This document shows positions 38,765 through 48,190 of a stretch of DNA of 64,000 nt, piece by piece (within the stretch, counting starts at the first letter, position 1; every line of letters starts with the position of its first letter). A program made the translations under genes and the position numbers. The stretch covers positions 306,024-370,023 of the forward strand of contig RCMX01000001.1 in the NCBI GenBank assembly GCA_004348925.1, written 5' to 3'. The stretch comes from Actinomycetota bacterium (GTDB taxonomy: Bacteria > Actinomycetota > Coriobacteriia > Anaerosomatales > Anaerosomataceae). The notes beneath the pieces were generated by a model that worked only from the letters and a program-made list of their open reading frames with translations, was not told the origin of the DNA and searched no databases.

Positions 38765-39496
38765 GTGAGTTACCTGAGCGCGTTCGTGGGCGGGCTGCTC
38801 TCATTCTTGTCGCCCTGCGTGTTGCCCCTGATTCCGGGCTACCTGTCGTTTATGACCGGACTCAGTGCGGGTGACCTGCGCAGCCGCGAATCCAGTGTTA
38901 GCCGTGTTCTGGTTCCAGCAAGTCTGTTCACGCTCGGATTCTCGGTGGTCTTCATCCTTCTGGGGGCGGCCGCGGGTTTCGCGAGCGCTGCGCTTCGACC
39001 GTTCATGATCAGGTACGAGAGCGGCATCGGCATCGCTGCAGGCATCATAATCGTGCTTGTCGGCGTGTTCCTCCTCGGCATTATCAAGGTGCCGTGGCTC
39101 TACGGCGAGGCACGATTCGAGTTGTCCAGGTCCAGGCGTTTCGGACGGGGCGCCTCGTTCGTGATGGGCCTGGCTTTTGGATTCGGGTGGACGCCATGCG
39201 TGGGTCCCATACTCGCGGTGATCCTTGGCATGGCAGCCCGGACAGGGGACGTGGTTCAGGCTGCTTCGATGCTTGCGGTCTATTCGCTTGGGCTCGCAAC
39301 GCCGTTCCTGTTGACGGCGGCCTTCTTCGGCAAGCTCACCGGCACGCTGGGATGGTTCAACCGGCACTCCCTGGCACTCTCAAGGGCTGCGGGCGCTCTT
39401 CTCATCGTCATGGGCGTGCTGATAGCGACGGGGCGACTCGGCGTGCTGTCCGCGCTCATCATCCGCGCATTCCCGTTTCTGTCACGCCTCGGATGA
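38765..39496 (+). CDS. ccdA: CcdA-type transmembrane thiol-disulfide carrier
   Basis: 243 residues, six membrane spans. Redox cysteines C18 in SFLSPCVLPLIPGYL and C145 in GWTPCVGPILA. CcdA passes electrons from cytosolic thioredoxin to extracytoplasmic thiol proteins, for example in cytochrome c maturation. GTG 38765 follows AAGGTG by five bases; GTG 38750 lacks a ribosome site. Under the same operator as the thioredoxin at 30287, which would be its electron donor. Confidence 0.9.
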   Translation: MSYLSAFVGGLLSFLSPCVLPLIPGYLSFMTGLSAGDLRSRESSVSRVLVPASLFTLGFSVVFILLGAAAGFASAALRPFMIRYESGIGIAAGIIIVLVGVFLLGIIKVPWLYGEARFELSRSRRFGRGASFVMGLAFGFGWTPCVGPILAVILGMAARTGDVVQAASMLAVYSLGLATPFLLTAAFFGKLTGTLGWFNRHSLALSRAAGALLIVMGVLIATGRLGVLSALIIRAFPFLSRLG

Positions 39497-39567
39497 TGGC
39501 TACCTGGCTGGTGCGCAGCGTCGCTTGAGGATAGGATTGACCCACGCGAACAGGCAGGTGGTGAGCG

Positions 39568-42500
39568 ATGTCGGGTCCCTGGCCGATCAAGCGGAGTCTC
39601 GCGAACAGATACACGCTGCTGGTTGCGGTGCTCGTAGCTTTCACGACCCTCATCCTCGCGAGCGCGCTCGCTCGCGGCGTCTACTCGATGGCGTTGCGCG
39701 AGGAGACGGCCCGCCAACGCGCGCAGAGCGACCTGGTTGTCCGCGACGTCTCATCACGTCTGCTCGCCTCGTATCGGGTCTTGCGCACGCTTGCCGATCG
39801 GGATGTGATCAGGGGCGTCGACGATCGCGCCGTCGGCAAGGCGCTCGCGAGCGCGTACGTGGAGAACGCCGAGTACCTCCGCGGCGTGGCCCTGATCGAC
39901 CTCGACGGTGATTCCCGGATCGCCTATCCGGCCGCGAGCCAGCTTCCGCCTGATGAATTGGTGCGGTCGGCAGATCTGACACAAGGGGTCGCATACATCT
40001 GGATGGATGCCACGGATGAGACTCCTGGCGCGCTGTGGGTCGTGGTGCCCACGCGCCGGGAAGGTGGACACGATGCCTTGTTGGTCGGTGTGGCACGCAC
40101 CGGTTTCATCGATGAGGTGCTCAAGCAGGTCAGCTTCTCCGAGAAGCGCCCGACCGCGCTCATCGCCGATGCCGGGAGCAACAGCGTCTTCACGGCCGGT
40201 GACCCACAGGCGTATCTGAACTCGAGCATCACGTTCGAGCCATCGCCCGATGACGTCTCGGTCGGCGCTGCCCTCATAACGTCGTCTGGAGGCGAGCGAT
40301 TCGCAGGAGTGTTCGCTGCGATTCCCGGTTTGCCGGGGCTGGACTGGCGAGTGCTCGTCACGGAGCCCGAGAGCGTCGTCGCCGCGGAGACGTGGCAGGC
40401 GTTGAAACCCGCTGTGTTCGCATGGGGCGCATCGTCTTCGATCGCCATGGTTCTCGCTCTTGTCTCGGTAGCGTTCCTCGCAAGGCCGCTTCGGCTACTG
40501 GATGAGCGTGCGCGGGCCGCAGCATCAGGAGTCATGCTTGAGCCGATGCCGGTCAAGCGCAACGATGAGATCGGTCGACTGATGGCGTCCTTCAACTCGG
40601 TCGTGCTCCGGCTCAACGGGATGCACGACATAAGCCAGCTGCTGGCGAGCGCCTCGGATATCGACGAGGTGCTCGACAGGATACTCGCGTCGCTCTCGCA
40701 CATCCTCGGCGCCCGTGACGTGGACATCCTGCTGCTCGAGGACGACGGAGCCTGGCTTCGCCTGGCCCGTGCGTCCGGATCCGTCGTCGACGCAGTGGGC
40801 GTGCGAATCCCGCTGAAAGAGTCGGCATGGCTCATGGAGTCGGTCGACTCCGGCGAGTTGGAGCGATTCTCGGGGGATGGTCGGGAGGATCCGCTGTTGC
40901 GTCTGCATGGCGTCTATGCGCACGACACATGCGCGCTTGCCGTTCCGCTCGCGAAAGGGCGTTCTGTCCTCGGAGTGGTTGCGATTGTGTGCGATGCGCG
41001 CCAGCCGTTCAGTGACGCCGAAATCGAGGTGGCACGTTCATTCGCGGCGCAGGCTTCGGTTGCGCTCGACAATGCCCGGCTGTTCGAAGACGAGCGCCGT
41101 TCGCGGCGTGATGCCGAGGCGCTCCAGAAGGTAGCCGAGATCATGAGCGGCTCTGCCGCACTACCGGACTCCCTGGTGTCGATCGCCGCGATCGAAGCTG
41201 ATCTGCTCGGAGCGGATCGGTCGTGGGTGTTCCTGGAGGGACCGATCGATCCGTCGGCTGAAGTCGAACAGGCATCCCGAGCCTGCTTCGTGCTCTGGCG
41301 GAGACTGCAGGCCGAGCGTGGTCTCTCCGCGCACGCGCTTCCGGTGGCATTCTCCGCCGAGGATGAAGACGGCGACGTCCGGGCGCTGCTCGGCATGCTT
41401 GGGGTTCAGTCCGTGGTGATGACTCCCGTGTCGGTCCACGGAGAGCTCGCGGGGCTTCTCGTCATGGGATGGGATGACCGCACGTATTCTCTCGACCGTC
41501 ACGCCATAGAGCTCGGTTCAGCGATCGGACAGCAAGTGGCCCTTGCGATTGAGAACGTGAGGCTCTTCGATGAGGCGCGAACGCGCGCTGACAACCTTGA
41601 GACGATCTTCCGCATCTCGCAGGCGGTGAGCTCATCGTTGCAGAGCAAGGTCGTGCTCAATCGAGTGCTCGATGTCGTGCAGAAGATCCTCTCGGCTGAT
41701 GCCGTGATGCTGATGACGTTGGATGTCGATCGCTCCCTCATGGTCGTGCCGATGGCGCGGGGGATTCTCAATCCGGAGATGCTGAGGATGGAATTCCGTG
41801 TCGGCGAGGATGTGCCCGGCGAGGTCTTCGAACGTCGTGAGCCGGTGAGTCTTCCGGATCTCTCGGTTTCTGATTCGCCGCTCTCGCGCATCGCGTCGAA
41901 GCAGGAACTCGGTTCGGCGGTCTTCGTGCCGCTGCTGGCACGAGGTCGGTCGATCGGCGTGCTGGCGGTCTTCGCCCGGAGTACGAGCGCATTCTCGGAA
42001 GCGGATGTGGAGTTGCTGCGTACGTTCGCGACGCAAGCCGCACTGGCAATCGACAACGCCGAGATGTTCAGCCGCGAGCACCACGTGGCAACGGTGCTAC
42101 AACACAGCATCCTGCCGACCCGGCTGCCGACGATCGAGGGAATCGAGTCGGCGAGCGTCTACGTGCCCGCCGGATCGGAGGTGGAGATCGGCGGCGACTA
42201 CTACGACCTGTTCCCGGCGCCCGACGGGAGAGTGGTCATCGCCATCGGAGATGTGTGCGGCAAGGGAGTCGAGGCGGCCACCAAGACGTCCATGATCAAG
42301 TACTCCATCAGAGGGATGATCGCTGCAGGCTCGCGGCCCTCGGCCGTGCTGGCGGAGCTCAACACCGCGCTCGTCGCCGCAGGCGATCCATCCGACATCG
42401 TGACGCTGTGGCTGGGCATGCTGGAGATCGAGAGCGGTAGACTTGAGTGGGCCAATGGAGGTCATCCTCCCGCAATGCTGTTGCAGCCGAGCACCGGCGA

Positions 42501-42936
42501 GATCGTGCGGCTCGGTACCACCGGGGCACTTCTCGGCGCCATACGAGATGCTGCATACGGTGACGCAGACGTCGTCGTCGAGCCCGGCGGGATGGTGTTG
42601 CTCTATACCGACGGTGTCACGGAAGCCCGGAACCGCGGGCGGTTCTTCGGCGAAGGGAGAGTACGCCGCGGCCTACGACAGGGCGGGACGGCAGCGGTCG
42701 TCACTCAAAGGATGCTGGCGATGGTCCAGCGCTTCTCACGCGGAGATCTTCGGGATGACGCGGCGATCCTTGCCGTTCTTCGTCAGCCGGAGCGCGATGA
42801 CGGGATCTGCGGGCGTTACGCAGACCTGAGGTCGGGTACACCTCTTGCGAACCAGACTCACAAAGCCATGAGGAGCCCGCCTTGGAAATCGATCTCGAGC
42901 ACCGCTTCGATGCGCGCGTTTGCGTCGTGCATATGA
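39568..42936 (+). CDS. Large multi-GAF PP2C (SpoIIE-type) serine phosphatase
   Basis: 1122 residues. Membrane span at 15-36, an extracytoplasmic sensor of Cache look (about 40-290), a second span (about 293-315), a HAMP-like linker, then three GAF domains (about 350-500, 510-670, 690-840) and a PP2C domain with GGDYYDLFPAPD, AIGDVCGKGVEAATKT and RDDAAILAVL. A sensor that removes phosphate from an anti-anti-sigma/STAS partner, most likely the next gene. Oddity: the frame continues about 45 residues past the end of the PP2C domain with low-complexity residues and overlaps the next gene by 55 nt. Confidence 0.9.
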   Translation: MSGPWPIKRSLANRYTLLVAVLVAFTTLILASALARGVYSMALREETARQRAQSDLVVRDVSSRLLASYRVLRTLADRDVIRGVDDRAVGKALASAYVENAEYLRGVALIDLDGDSRIAYPAASQLPPDELVRSADLTQGVAYIWMDATDETPGALWVVVPTRREGGHDALLVGVARTGFIDEVLKQVSFSEKRPTALIADAGSNSVFTAGDPQAYLNSSITFEPSPDDVSVGAALITSSGGERFAGVFAAIPGLPGLDWRVLVTEPESVVAAETWQALKPAVFAWGASSSIAMVLALVSVAFLARPLRLLDERARAAASGVMLEPMPVKRNDEIGRLMASFNSVVLRLNGMHDISQLLASASDIDEVLDRILASLSHILGARDVDILLLEDDGAWLRLARASGSVVDAVGVRIPLKESAWLMESVDSGELERFSGDGREDPLLRLHGVYAHDTCALAVPLAKGRSVLGVVAIVCDARQPFSDAEIEVARSFAAQASVALDNARLFEDERRSRRDAEALQKVAEIMSGSAALPDSLVSIAAIEADLLGADRSWVFLEGPIDPSAEVEQASRACFVLWRRLQAERGLSAHALPVAFSAEDEDGDVRALLGMLGVQSVVMTPVSVHGELAGLLVMGWDDRTYSLDRHAIELGSAIGQQVALAIENVRLFDEARTRADNLETIFRISQAVSSSLQSKVVLNRVLDVVQKILSADAVMLMTLDVDRSLMVVPMARGILNPEMLRMEFRVGEDVPGEVFERREPVSLPDLSVSDSPLSRIASKQELGSAVFVPLLARGRSIGVLAVFARSTSAFSEADVELLRTFATQAALAIDNAEMFSREHHVATVLQHSILPTRLPTIEGIESASVYVPAGSEVEIGGDYYDLFPAPDGRVVIAIGDVCGKGVEAATKTSMIKYSIRGMIAAGSRPSAVLAELNTALVAAGDPSDIVTLWLGMLEIESGRLEWANGGHPPAMLLQPSTGEIVRLGTTGALLGAIRDAAYGDADVVVEPGGMVLLYTDGVTEARNRGRFFGEGRVRRGLRQGGTAAVVTQRMLAMVQRFSRGDLRDDAAILAVLRQPERDDGICGRYADLRSGTPLANQTHKAMRSPPWKSISSTASMRAFASCI

Positions 42937-43664
42937 GCGGGGAACTCGACCTGGGGACCGTCCCGCGCGTCAGGAAGCGCATATCTGATGCGCTCAGTGG
43001 TGGATGTGTGAACGTCGTCCTCGACATGGCGAATGTCGCGTATGCGGACAGCTCAACGTTCAGTCTGCTTGTGTGGCTGGATAGAGAGCTTGAGCCGCGC
43101 AATGGGAAGCTCATCCTCGCAGGTGCCAACGCGAACGTCGGACGCGTGCTCGAGTTGTCCGGTCTCGTCGGTGCAGCTCCGACCATCGCCGCAGCAGACG
43201 ACGTGACTTCGGCGCTGTCCGGCCTCGAGACGATCGATGACGGCGCCCCGCCACTGTGGGTTGAGAGCATGATTCTGCCTGCAACCGCGGACACGCTGGC
43301 CTCGGCGCGCAGCATGGTGTGTGATGTACTAGCGCCGCTTGCCATCGCTGATGCCGGGCTGTTCGACATTCGTGTCGCTGTCGGTGAGGCACTTGCGAAC
43401 GCCATACGTCACGGCTCTCCGGGCGGTGATGCGGACCAAGTGGCCGTCGAGGTGAGCGCGTACGCTGACCGGGTGATGATTCGGGTTTCGGACTCCGGCA
43501 ACGGGTTCGACGGGTGCTCCGTCCCGAATGAGGACCTGTACGCCTCATCGGGTCGGGGCGTGATGTTCATGCGAGCGCTCATGGATCGCGTCGAGTTCGA
43601 ATCGTGCACTGATGGCGGAACAGTGGTCACGCTCGTAAAGCACGTGGCTCCGAATCCTTCGTGA
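42882..43664 (+). CDS. STAS / HATPase (anti-anti-sigma + anti-sigma kinase) fusion
   Basis: 260 residues. Residues 1-110: STAS domain with VVLDMANVAYADSSTFSLLV, where the Ser pair after Asp is the phosphorylation region. Residues 125-255: RsbW/SpoIIAB-type ATPase with N-box EALANAIRHG, DSGNGFD and GRGVMFM. Antagonist and kinase are usually separate proteins; here they are one chain. TTG 42882 after GAGGAG. Overlaps the phosphatase gene, so phosphatase and fusion are coupled. The downstream sigma factor or other target is not in the window. Confidence 0.85.
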   Translation: MEIDLEHRFDARVCVVHMSGELDLGTVPRVRKRISDALSGGCVNVVLDMANVAYADSSTFSLLVWLDRELEPRNGKLILAGANANVGRVLELSGLVGAAPTIAAADDVTSALSGLETIDDGAPPLWVESMILPATADTLASARSMVCDVLAPLAIADAGLFDIRVAVGEALANAIRHGSPGGDADQVAVEVSAYADRVMIRVSDSGNGFDGCSVPNEDLYASSGRGVMFMRALMDRVEFESCTDGGTVVTLVKHVAPNPS

Positions 43665-43678
43665 CTCCAGCAATTCGG

Positions 43679-43706
43679 TTGTGCGTGACCCTGTCAGAAC
43701 TAGTAT
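43679..43706 (+). promoter_or_regulatory. Possible promoter for the nitroreductase-menaquinone genes
   Basis: TTGTGC (43679-43684), 16 nt, TAGTAT (43701-43706), 71 nt before the nitroreductase ATG. Confidence 0.35.
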
Positions 43707-43776
43707 GCTGTTGAGGATCGGACACAGGCGTGTTCTTCCCCGGGCGGCCCGGTTTGTTCTCGATGGAGGTGCTCTG

Positions 43777-44346
43777 ATGGAGTTGCTCGATGCGCTGCGC
43801 AGCCGCCACTCTACTCGGCTCTTCAAGGATATACCGGTCAGCGACGATGAGATCATGAAGCTCTGCGACGCTGCGACGCTCGCACCTTCCGCAATGAACA
43901 GCCAGCCGTGGCACTTCCATGTCGCGACCGGCGAAACGAGAGCCGAGATCGGCGAGATCATGGGGCTGACCACGCAGTACCTTCAGGAATACATAGAGGT
44001 GCTCGGGGTCGAGCAGGTGGAACGCGCAGCGCGCTTCTATGAGGACATGGGCAGGGCTCCGGTGATCATTGCGGTGTCGATCCCGGTGTTCGAAGACGCG
44101 GCCGAGAGCGAGCACGCTCTGATCGCAGTAGGGGCTGCCATAGAGAACTTCATGCTGGCAGCCCTGGATGCCGGTCTGGGGTCATGCAACATCTCGGCTC
44201 CGCGGTGGATCGTCGATCGTCTCACCGAAGCGTTCCGGATTCCCGTGGGTCGCACGCTCGCGAGTCTGCTGATCGTCGGTCACCCTGATGAGGCGCCGCT
44301 GGTTCATGAGCGTAAGCACGACGCGGTGACGTTCCTCGGCAGATGA
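43777..44346 (+). CDS. Nitroreductase-family flavoprotein
   Basis: 189 residues. RSRHSTRLFKD N-terminal FMN motif, APSAMNSQPWHFHV, and GAAIENFMLAALDAGLGSC. FMN-dependent NAD(P)H oxidoreductase fold; natural substrate unknown. ATG 43777 follows GGAGG by 7 nt; the frame extends upstream without a ribosome site. Overlaps the HAD gene by 4 nt and may start the operon that ends with the menaquinone genes. Confidence 0.9.
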   Translation: MELLDALRSRHSTRLFKDIPVSDDEIMKLCDAATLAPSAMNSQPWHFHVATGETRAEIGEIMGLTTQYLQEYIEVLGVEQVERAARFYEDMGRAPVIIAVSIPVFEDAAESEHALIAVGAAIENFMLAALDAGLGSCNISAPRWIVDRLTEAFRIPVGRTLASLLIVGHPDEAPLVHERKHDAVTFLGR

Positions 44347-45050
44347 GGCTCAAGGCTGTCTTCTTCGATGTCGGCAACACGCTTCTGGCACCATTTCCGA
44401 GCGTGTCGGAGGTGTGCCGTCAGGTCTTGGCCGAGGCGGGACACGTCCATGATCTCTCCGCGATCGATGCCCTCATGCCGCTCGTGGATGAGTACTACGA
44501 GGATCGCTATCGTGCCGACGACACCTTCTGGACGGACGAGGAAGAGACGTCATCGGTCTGGGTGGGGATGTACTCGCTCATGTGTCGCCGACTCGGCATC
44601 GAGGAGGACGCAGCGCTGCTTGCCCGGCGCGTCTATGACGAGTTCGGCAAACCCGACCGATGGTCGGTCTACGCTGACGTTCTGCCCGCGCTCGACCGAC
44701 TGCGCGCCCTGGACATGCGACTCGGGATCATCTCCAACTGGGATCGCCGTCTGGTCGGACTTCTCGACGCGCTCGGCATTCGGGAGCGCGTCGATGTCAT
44801 ACTCTCTTCGGCGGAGGTCGGTCTCCGTAAGCCCGACCCGCGCATCTTCGAACTGGCGTGCGAGCGGCTTGAGGTAGCACCGGACGAAGCGGCACATGTC
44901 GGCGATCATCATTACTCGGACATACTTGGCGCGCGAGCAGTGGGAATGACGCCCGTGCTCGTCGACCGCAGCGGCAGGGTGGCTTTGCCGATCGGTCCTA
45001 TCCCGATCACCGACTTCGATTCGCTCGAGCGCGTTCTCGAGCTGAGCTAG
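44343..45050 (+). CDS. HAD-superfamily hydrolase
   Basis: 235 residues. Motif I FFDVGNTLL, which has Asn where phosphatases have the second Asp (DVGNT instead of DxDxT); motif II SNWD; motif III Lys in GLRKPDP; motif IV HVGDHHYSD. DVGNTL is common among HAD-IA members. Small-molecule phosphatase or related; substrate unknown. ATGA overlap with the nitroreductase; UbiD gene 8 nt downstream. Confidence 0.88.
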   Translation: MRLKAVFFDVGNTLLAPFPSVSEVCRQVLAEAGHVHDLSAIDALMPLVDEYYEDRYRADDTFWTDEEETSSVWVGMYSLMCRRLGIEEDAALLARRVYDEFGKPDRWSVYADVLPALDRLRALDMRLGIISNWDRRLVGLLDALGIRERVDVILSSAEVGLRKPDPRIFELACERLEVAPDEAAHVGDHHYSDILGARAVGMTPVLVDRSGRVALPIGPIPITDFDSLERVLELS

Positions 45051-45058
45051 GGGGACCG

Positions 45059-46543
45059 ATGGCTATCAAGGATCTTCGCGAGTTCATTGCGCTGCTGGAG
45101 CAGAAGGGCGAGCTGAGGCGCGTTAGCGCCGAGTTGGACCCGGTCCTTGAGATCGGCGAAGTGACCGATAGGGTGAGCAAGGCCTTCGGTCCGGGACTGG
45201 TCTTTGAGAATCCCGTGAACCGTGAGACCGGCCAGCGCTATTCGATGCCGGTCGCGATCAATCTCATGGGGACCTACGACCGAATGGCCTGGGCGATGGG
45301 TGTTGATGCCGACACGGGATCGTGGAAGGACCTGGACGCGGTTGCCCGGCGGGTCATGGACAAGCTTCCGCTCGACATGCCGGCGTCGATGAAAGGCAAG
45401 CTGGATGTGCTGATGGGCCTCAAGGATCTCGCCGGCGCCGGACCGAAGGAGATCAAGAAGGCTCCGTGTCAGGAGGTCGTCTTGCGCGGCGATGACGTCG
45501 ACCTCGGCATCCTTCCGGTCCTCAAGACGTGGCCCGATGATGGCGGCCGCTTCATCACCCTGCCGCTTGTCGTGACGGCCGATATGAAGGGCAAGCCGAA
45601 TATCGGCATGTATCGCATGCAGATCTTCGACAAGACCACGACGGGGATGCACATACACGAGCACCACGACGGCGCACGGAACATGCGCGAGCAGTTCGCT
45701 GCGGGCGCCACGCGCGTGCCGGTATCGGTAGCGCTCGGCGCGGACCCGGTGACGATCTTCTCGGCTACAGCACCCGTGCCGCCGATCATCGATGAGTACC
45801 TCTTCGCGGGCATCCTGCGTGGCGAGAGCGTCGAGGTGGTGAAGTGCATCACCAATGACCTGCTGGTACCCGCGCATGCCGAAATCATCCTTGAGGGCTA
45901 CGTCGAGGCAGGTGAGACGCGGTGGGAGGGACCGTTCGGTGACCATACCGGGTACTACTCGCTTGCGGACGATTTCCCCGTCTTCCATGTTGAGGCTATC
46001 ACCATGCGCAAAGACGCCATCTATCCGGCGACCATCGTCGGGAGGCCGCCGATGGAGGACTGCTATCTCGGGAAGGCGACCGAGCGCCTGTTCCTGCCGG
46101 TGATCAAGGCCATGATGCCGGAAGTCGTGGACTACGATCTTCCCCTCGAGGGCGTCTTCCATAATTGTGCGATCTTCCAGATCAAGAAGGAATTCGCCGG
46201 TCAGGCGTTTCGGGTCATGAACTTCGCCTGGTCGATGGGGCAGATGATGTTCACGAAGTTCGTGATCGTCGTGGACGAAGACGTCGACTGCCACGACTAC
46301 TCCCAGGTCGCGTGGCGCTGCTTCAACAACGTCGATCCGAGCAGGGACGTGTTGATCAACAAGGGACCGCTCGACAGGCTCGATCACAGCAGCAACTACC
46401 AGTCGTTCGGCTTCAAGATGGGCATCGACGCGACCAGACCGCTGCCCGGTGAGGGGCATGACCGCGGTTGGCCGGATGCGCTCGAGATGGATGCCGAGGT
46501 CAAAGCGCGGATCGACGGTCTCTGGGAACGTCTCGGACTGTGA
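45059..46543 (+). CDS. mqnL: UbiD-family decarboxylase, menaquinone (futalosine) type
   Basis: 494 residues. UbiD features: NIGMYRMQIFDKTTTGMHIH, HHDGARN, WEGPFGDHTGYYS with the catalytic Glu/Asp cluster that works with prenylated FMN, and GRPPMED. In futalosine-pathway organisms the UbiD, UbiA and UbiX homologues complete menaquinone synthesis from 1,4-dihydroxy-6-naphthoate; the order UbiD-UbiA-UbiX here is that set. ATG 45059; stop overlaps the next gene by GTGA. The upper mqn genes are not in this window, so the pathway is inferred. Confidence 0.9.
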   Translation: MAIKDLREFIALLEQKGELRRVSAELDPVLEIGEVTDRVSKAFGPGLVFENPVNRETGQRYSMPVAINLMGTYDRMAWAMGVDADTGSWKDLDAVARRVMDKLPLDMPASMKGKLDVLMGLKDLAGAGPKEIKKAPCQEVVLRGDDVDLGILPVLKTWPDDGGRFITLPLVVTADMKGKPNIGMYRMQIFDKTTTGMHIHEHHDGARNMREQFAAGATRVPVSVALGADPVTIFSATAPVPPIIDEYLFAGILRGESVEVVKCITNDLLVPAHAEIILEGYVEAGETRWEGPFGDHTGYYSLADDFPVFHVEAITMRKDAIYPATIVGRPPMEDCYLGKATERLFLPVIKAMMPEVVDYDLPLEGVFHNCAIFQIKKEFAGQAFRVMNFAWSMGQMMFTKFVIVVDEDVDCHDYSQVAWRCFNNVDPSRDVLINKGPLDRLDHSSNYQSFGFKMGIDATRPLPGEGHDRGWPDALEMDAEVKARIDGLWERLGL

Positions 46544-47478
46544 ACAGACTGGCCGAGAAACTCAAGGTACTGCTCGAGCTCGTGAAGTTCGAGCACTCGG
46601 TGTTCGCGCTGCCATATGCGTACATCGGGGCACTCTACGGGGCCGCATCGGTCACGTTCGCCGTACCGGCGATCTACCCGGCGCCAGCTCCGGAAGCGAC
46701 GCCATGGGTCACCCTCGGGGGGTGGCCGACTCTGAGCGCGCTCGTATGGATCACGGTGGCGATGGTGGGAGCGCGTGCGTTCGCATTCGTTCTCAACCGC
46801 GCGATCGACAAAGAGATCGACGCGCGGAATCCACGCACCGCGGGGCGGGCGATACCAGCGGGGTTGATCAAGGCGTGGGAACTGTGGTTGTTCGCCGCCT
46901 TCATGCTGGCCGCGTATCTTCATGCCGTCTTTCGGCTCGAACCGCTCACCCATATGCTGTGGCCGATTCCGCTTGCAGCGTTTCTCGCATATCCCTACAT
47001 GAAACGGTTCACGCCGCTGTGTCACTACTGGCTGGGACTGTGTCTTGGACTTGCGCCGGTGGCCGGCTGGGTGGCGGTCGGCGGATCGATCAGCGCGGTC
47101 GCTCCTTGGGTGCTCGGCGGCGCGGTCATGCTGTGGACGGCCGGCTTCGACATGATCTATGCCACCCAGGACGTTGAGTGCGACGTGCGAGATGGAGTGC
47201 ACAGCATGCCCGCGGACCTCGGAGTCTCCGCGGCGCTCATGCAGACGCGGACCACGCACGTTCTGACCGTTGTCCTCCTCGCAGTTGGCGGGCTGCTTGC
47301 GGATGCCGGGTGGGTGTGGTTCCTCGGGGTGGGTGTGGCAGCGGCGTTGCTGTGGTATGAGAACACCATCGTGAGTGCGACCGACTTGTCACGAGTGAAC
47401 GCAGCCTTCTTCACGGTCAACGGCGTGATCGCGATGATCGTCTTCGCGGGCGCGCTCGGCGATCGTCTACTGGGGTAG
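46540..47478 (+). CDS. mqnP: UbiA-family prenyltransferase, menaquinone (futalosine) type
   Basis: 312 residues, eight or nine membrane spans. First Asp-rich motif NRAIDKEIDARN, second DMIYATQDVECDVRDG. These bind Mg-prenyl diphosphate; it attaches the isoprenoid tail to the naphthoate. GTG 46540 overlaps the UbiD stop by 4 nt; UbiX follows after 9 nt. Confidence 0.9.
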   Translation: MNRLAEKLKVLLELVKFEHSVFALPYAYIGALYGAASVTFAVPAIYPAPAPEATPWVTLGGWPTLSALVWITVAMVGARAFAFVLNRAIDKEIDARNPRTAGRAIPAGLIKAWELWLFAAFMLAAYLHAVFRLEPLTHMLWPIPLAAFLAYPYMKRFTPLCHYWLGLCLGLAPVAGWVAVGGSISAVAPWVLGGAVMLWTAGFDMIYATQDVECDVRDGVHSMPADLGVSAALMQTRTTHVLTVVLLAVGGLLADAGWVWFLGVGVAAALLWYENTIVSATDLSRVNAAFFTVNGVIAMIVFAGALGDRLLG

Positions 47479-47487
47479 GAGAGAGCT

Positions 47488-48084
47488 ATGAAGCACTATG
47501 TGGTTGTGATCACCGGGGCGTCGGGCTCCGTGTACGGGCTGCGTGCTGTGGAGCAACTGCTTGTCTCGGGACACACCGTCTCGCTCGTGGCGACGCCGAC
47601 CGGCGCGGAAGTCATGGCGTACGAGACGGGACTACGGCTGCCCGAGACGGCCGCCAAGGAGACCGTGCTGCGCTTCCTCGATCTGCCTCCGGATTCGGCG
47701 CTGCGGGTGGTTGCTGACAGCGATCTGTTCGATGCCGTTGCCAGCGGATCGAGCGCCGTCGATGGCGTCATGGTGATTCCGGCTTCGATGGGTTTTGTCG
47801 GCTCGGTTGCCGCGGGTCTCGGTGGCGATCTGGCGGAACGGGCGGCCGACGTCGCGCTCAAGGAGCGCCGACCGCTCGTGCTCGTTCCGCGCGAGACGCC
47901 GCTCAACCTGATCCACCTGAGGAACCTCACGTCGCTTGCGGAAGCCGGCGCGATCATCGTTCCTGCGATGCCGGCGTTCTATCAAAGGCCGGAGACGCTC
48001 GACGACATGGTCAATTTCGTGGTCGGTAAGGCGTTTGACGTACTTGGCATCGAACACCAGCTCTTTCCGAGATGGCGCGAGTAG
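47488..48084 (+). CDS. ubiX: UbiX-family flavin prenyltransferase
   Basis: 198 residues. VVITGASGSVYGLRAVEQL FMN-binding start, VMVIPASMGFVGSVAAGLGGDL, and PRETPLNLIHLRNLTSLAEAGAII with the substrate-binding Arg. Makes the prenylated FMN cofactor that the UbiD-type decarboxylase two genes upstream needs. ATG 47488 with AGGAGAG upstream. Confidence 0.93.
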   Translation: MKHYVVVITGASGSVYGLRAVEQLLVSGHTVSLVATPTGAEVMAYETGLRLPETAAKETVLRFLDLPPDSALRVVADSDLFDAVASGSSAVDGVMVIPASMGFVGSVAAGLGGDLAERAADVALKERRPLVLVPRETPLNLIHLRNLTSLAEAGAIIVPAMPAFYQRPETLDDMVNFVVGKAFDVLGIEHQLFPRWRE

Positions 48085-48097
48085 CGCTCGCGTCCGC

Positions 48098-48127
48098 TTG
48101 ACGCATACGCTTGCAGAGGAGCAGAAT
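48098..48127 (+). promoter_or_regulatory. Possible promoter for the 50-residue ORF
   Basis: TTGACG (48098-48103), 18-nt spacer, CAGAAT (48122-48127); 64 nt before the ATG at 48191. Confidence 0.4.
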
Positions 48128-48190
48128 CGTAGCCATAGCAGGGGTCCATTGACGCCACAGTTGCAGCAGTAGTCGTAGAAGGAGACAGCC

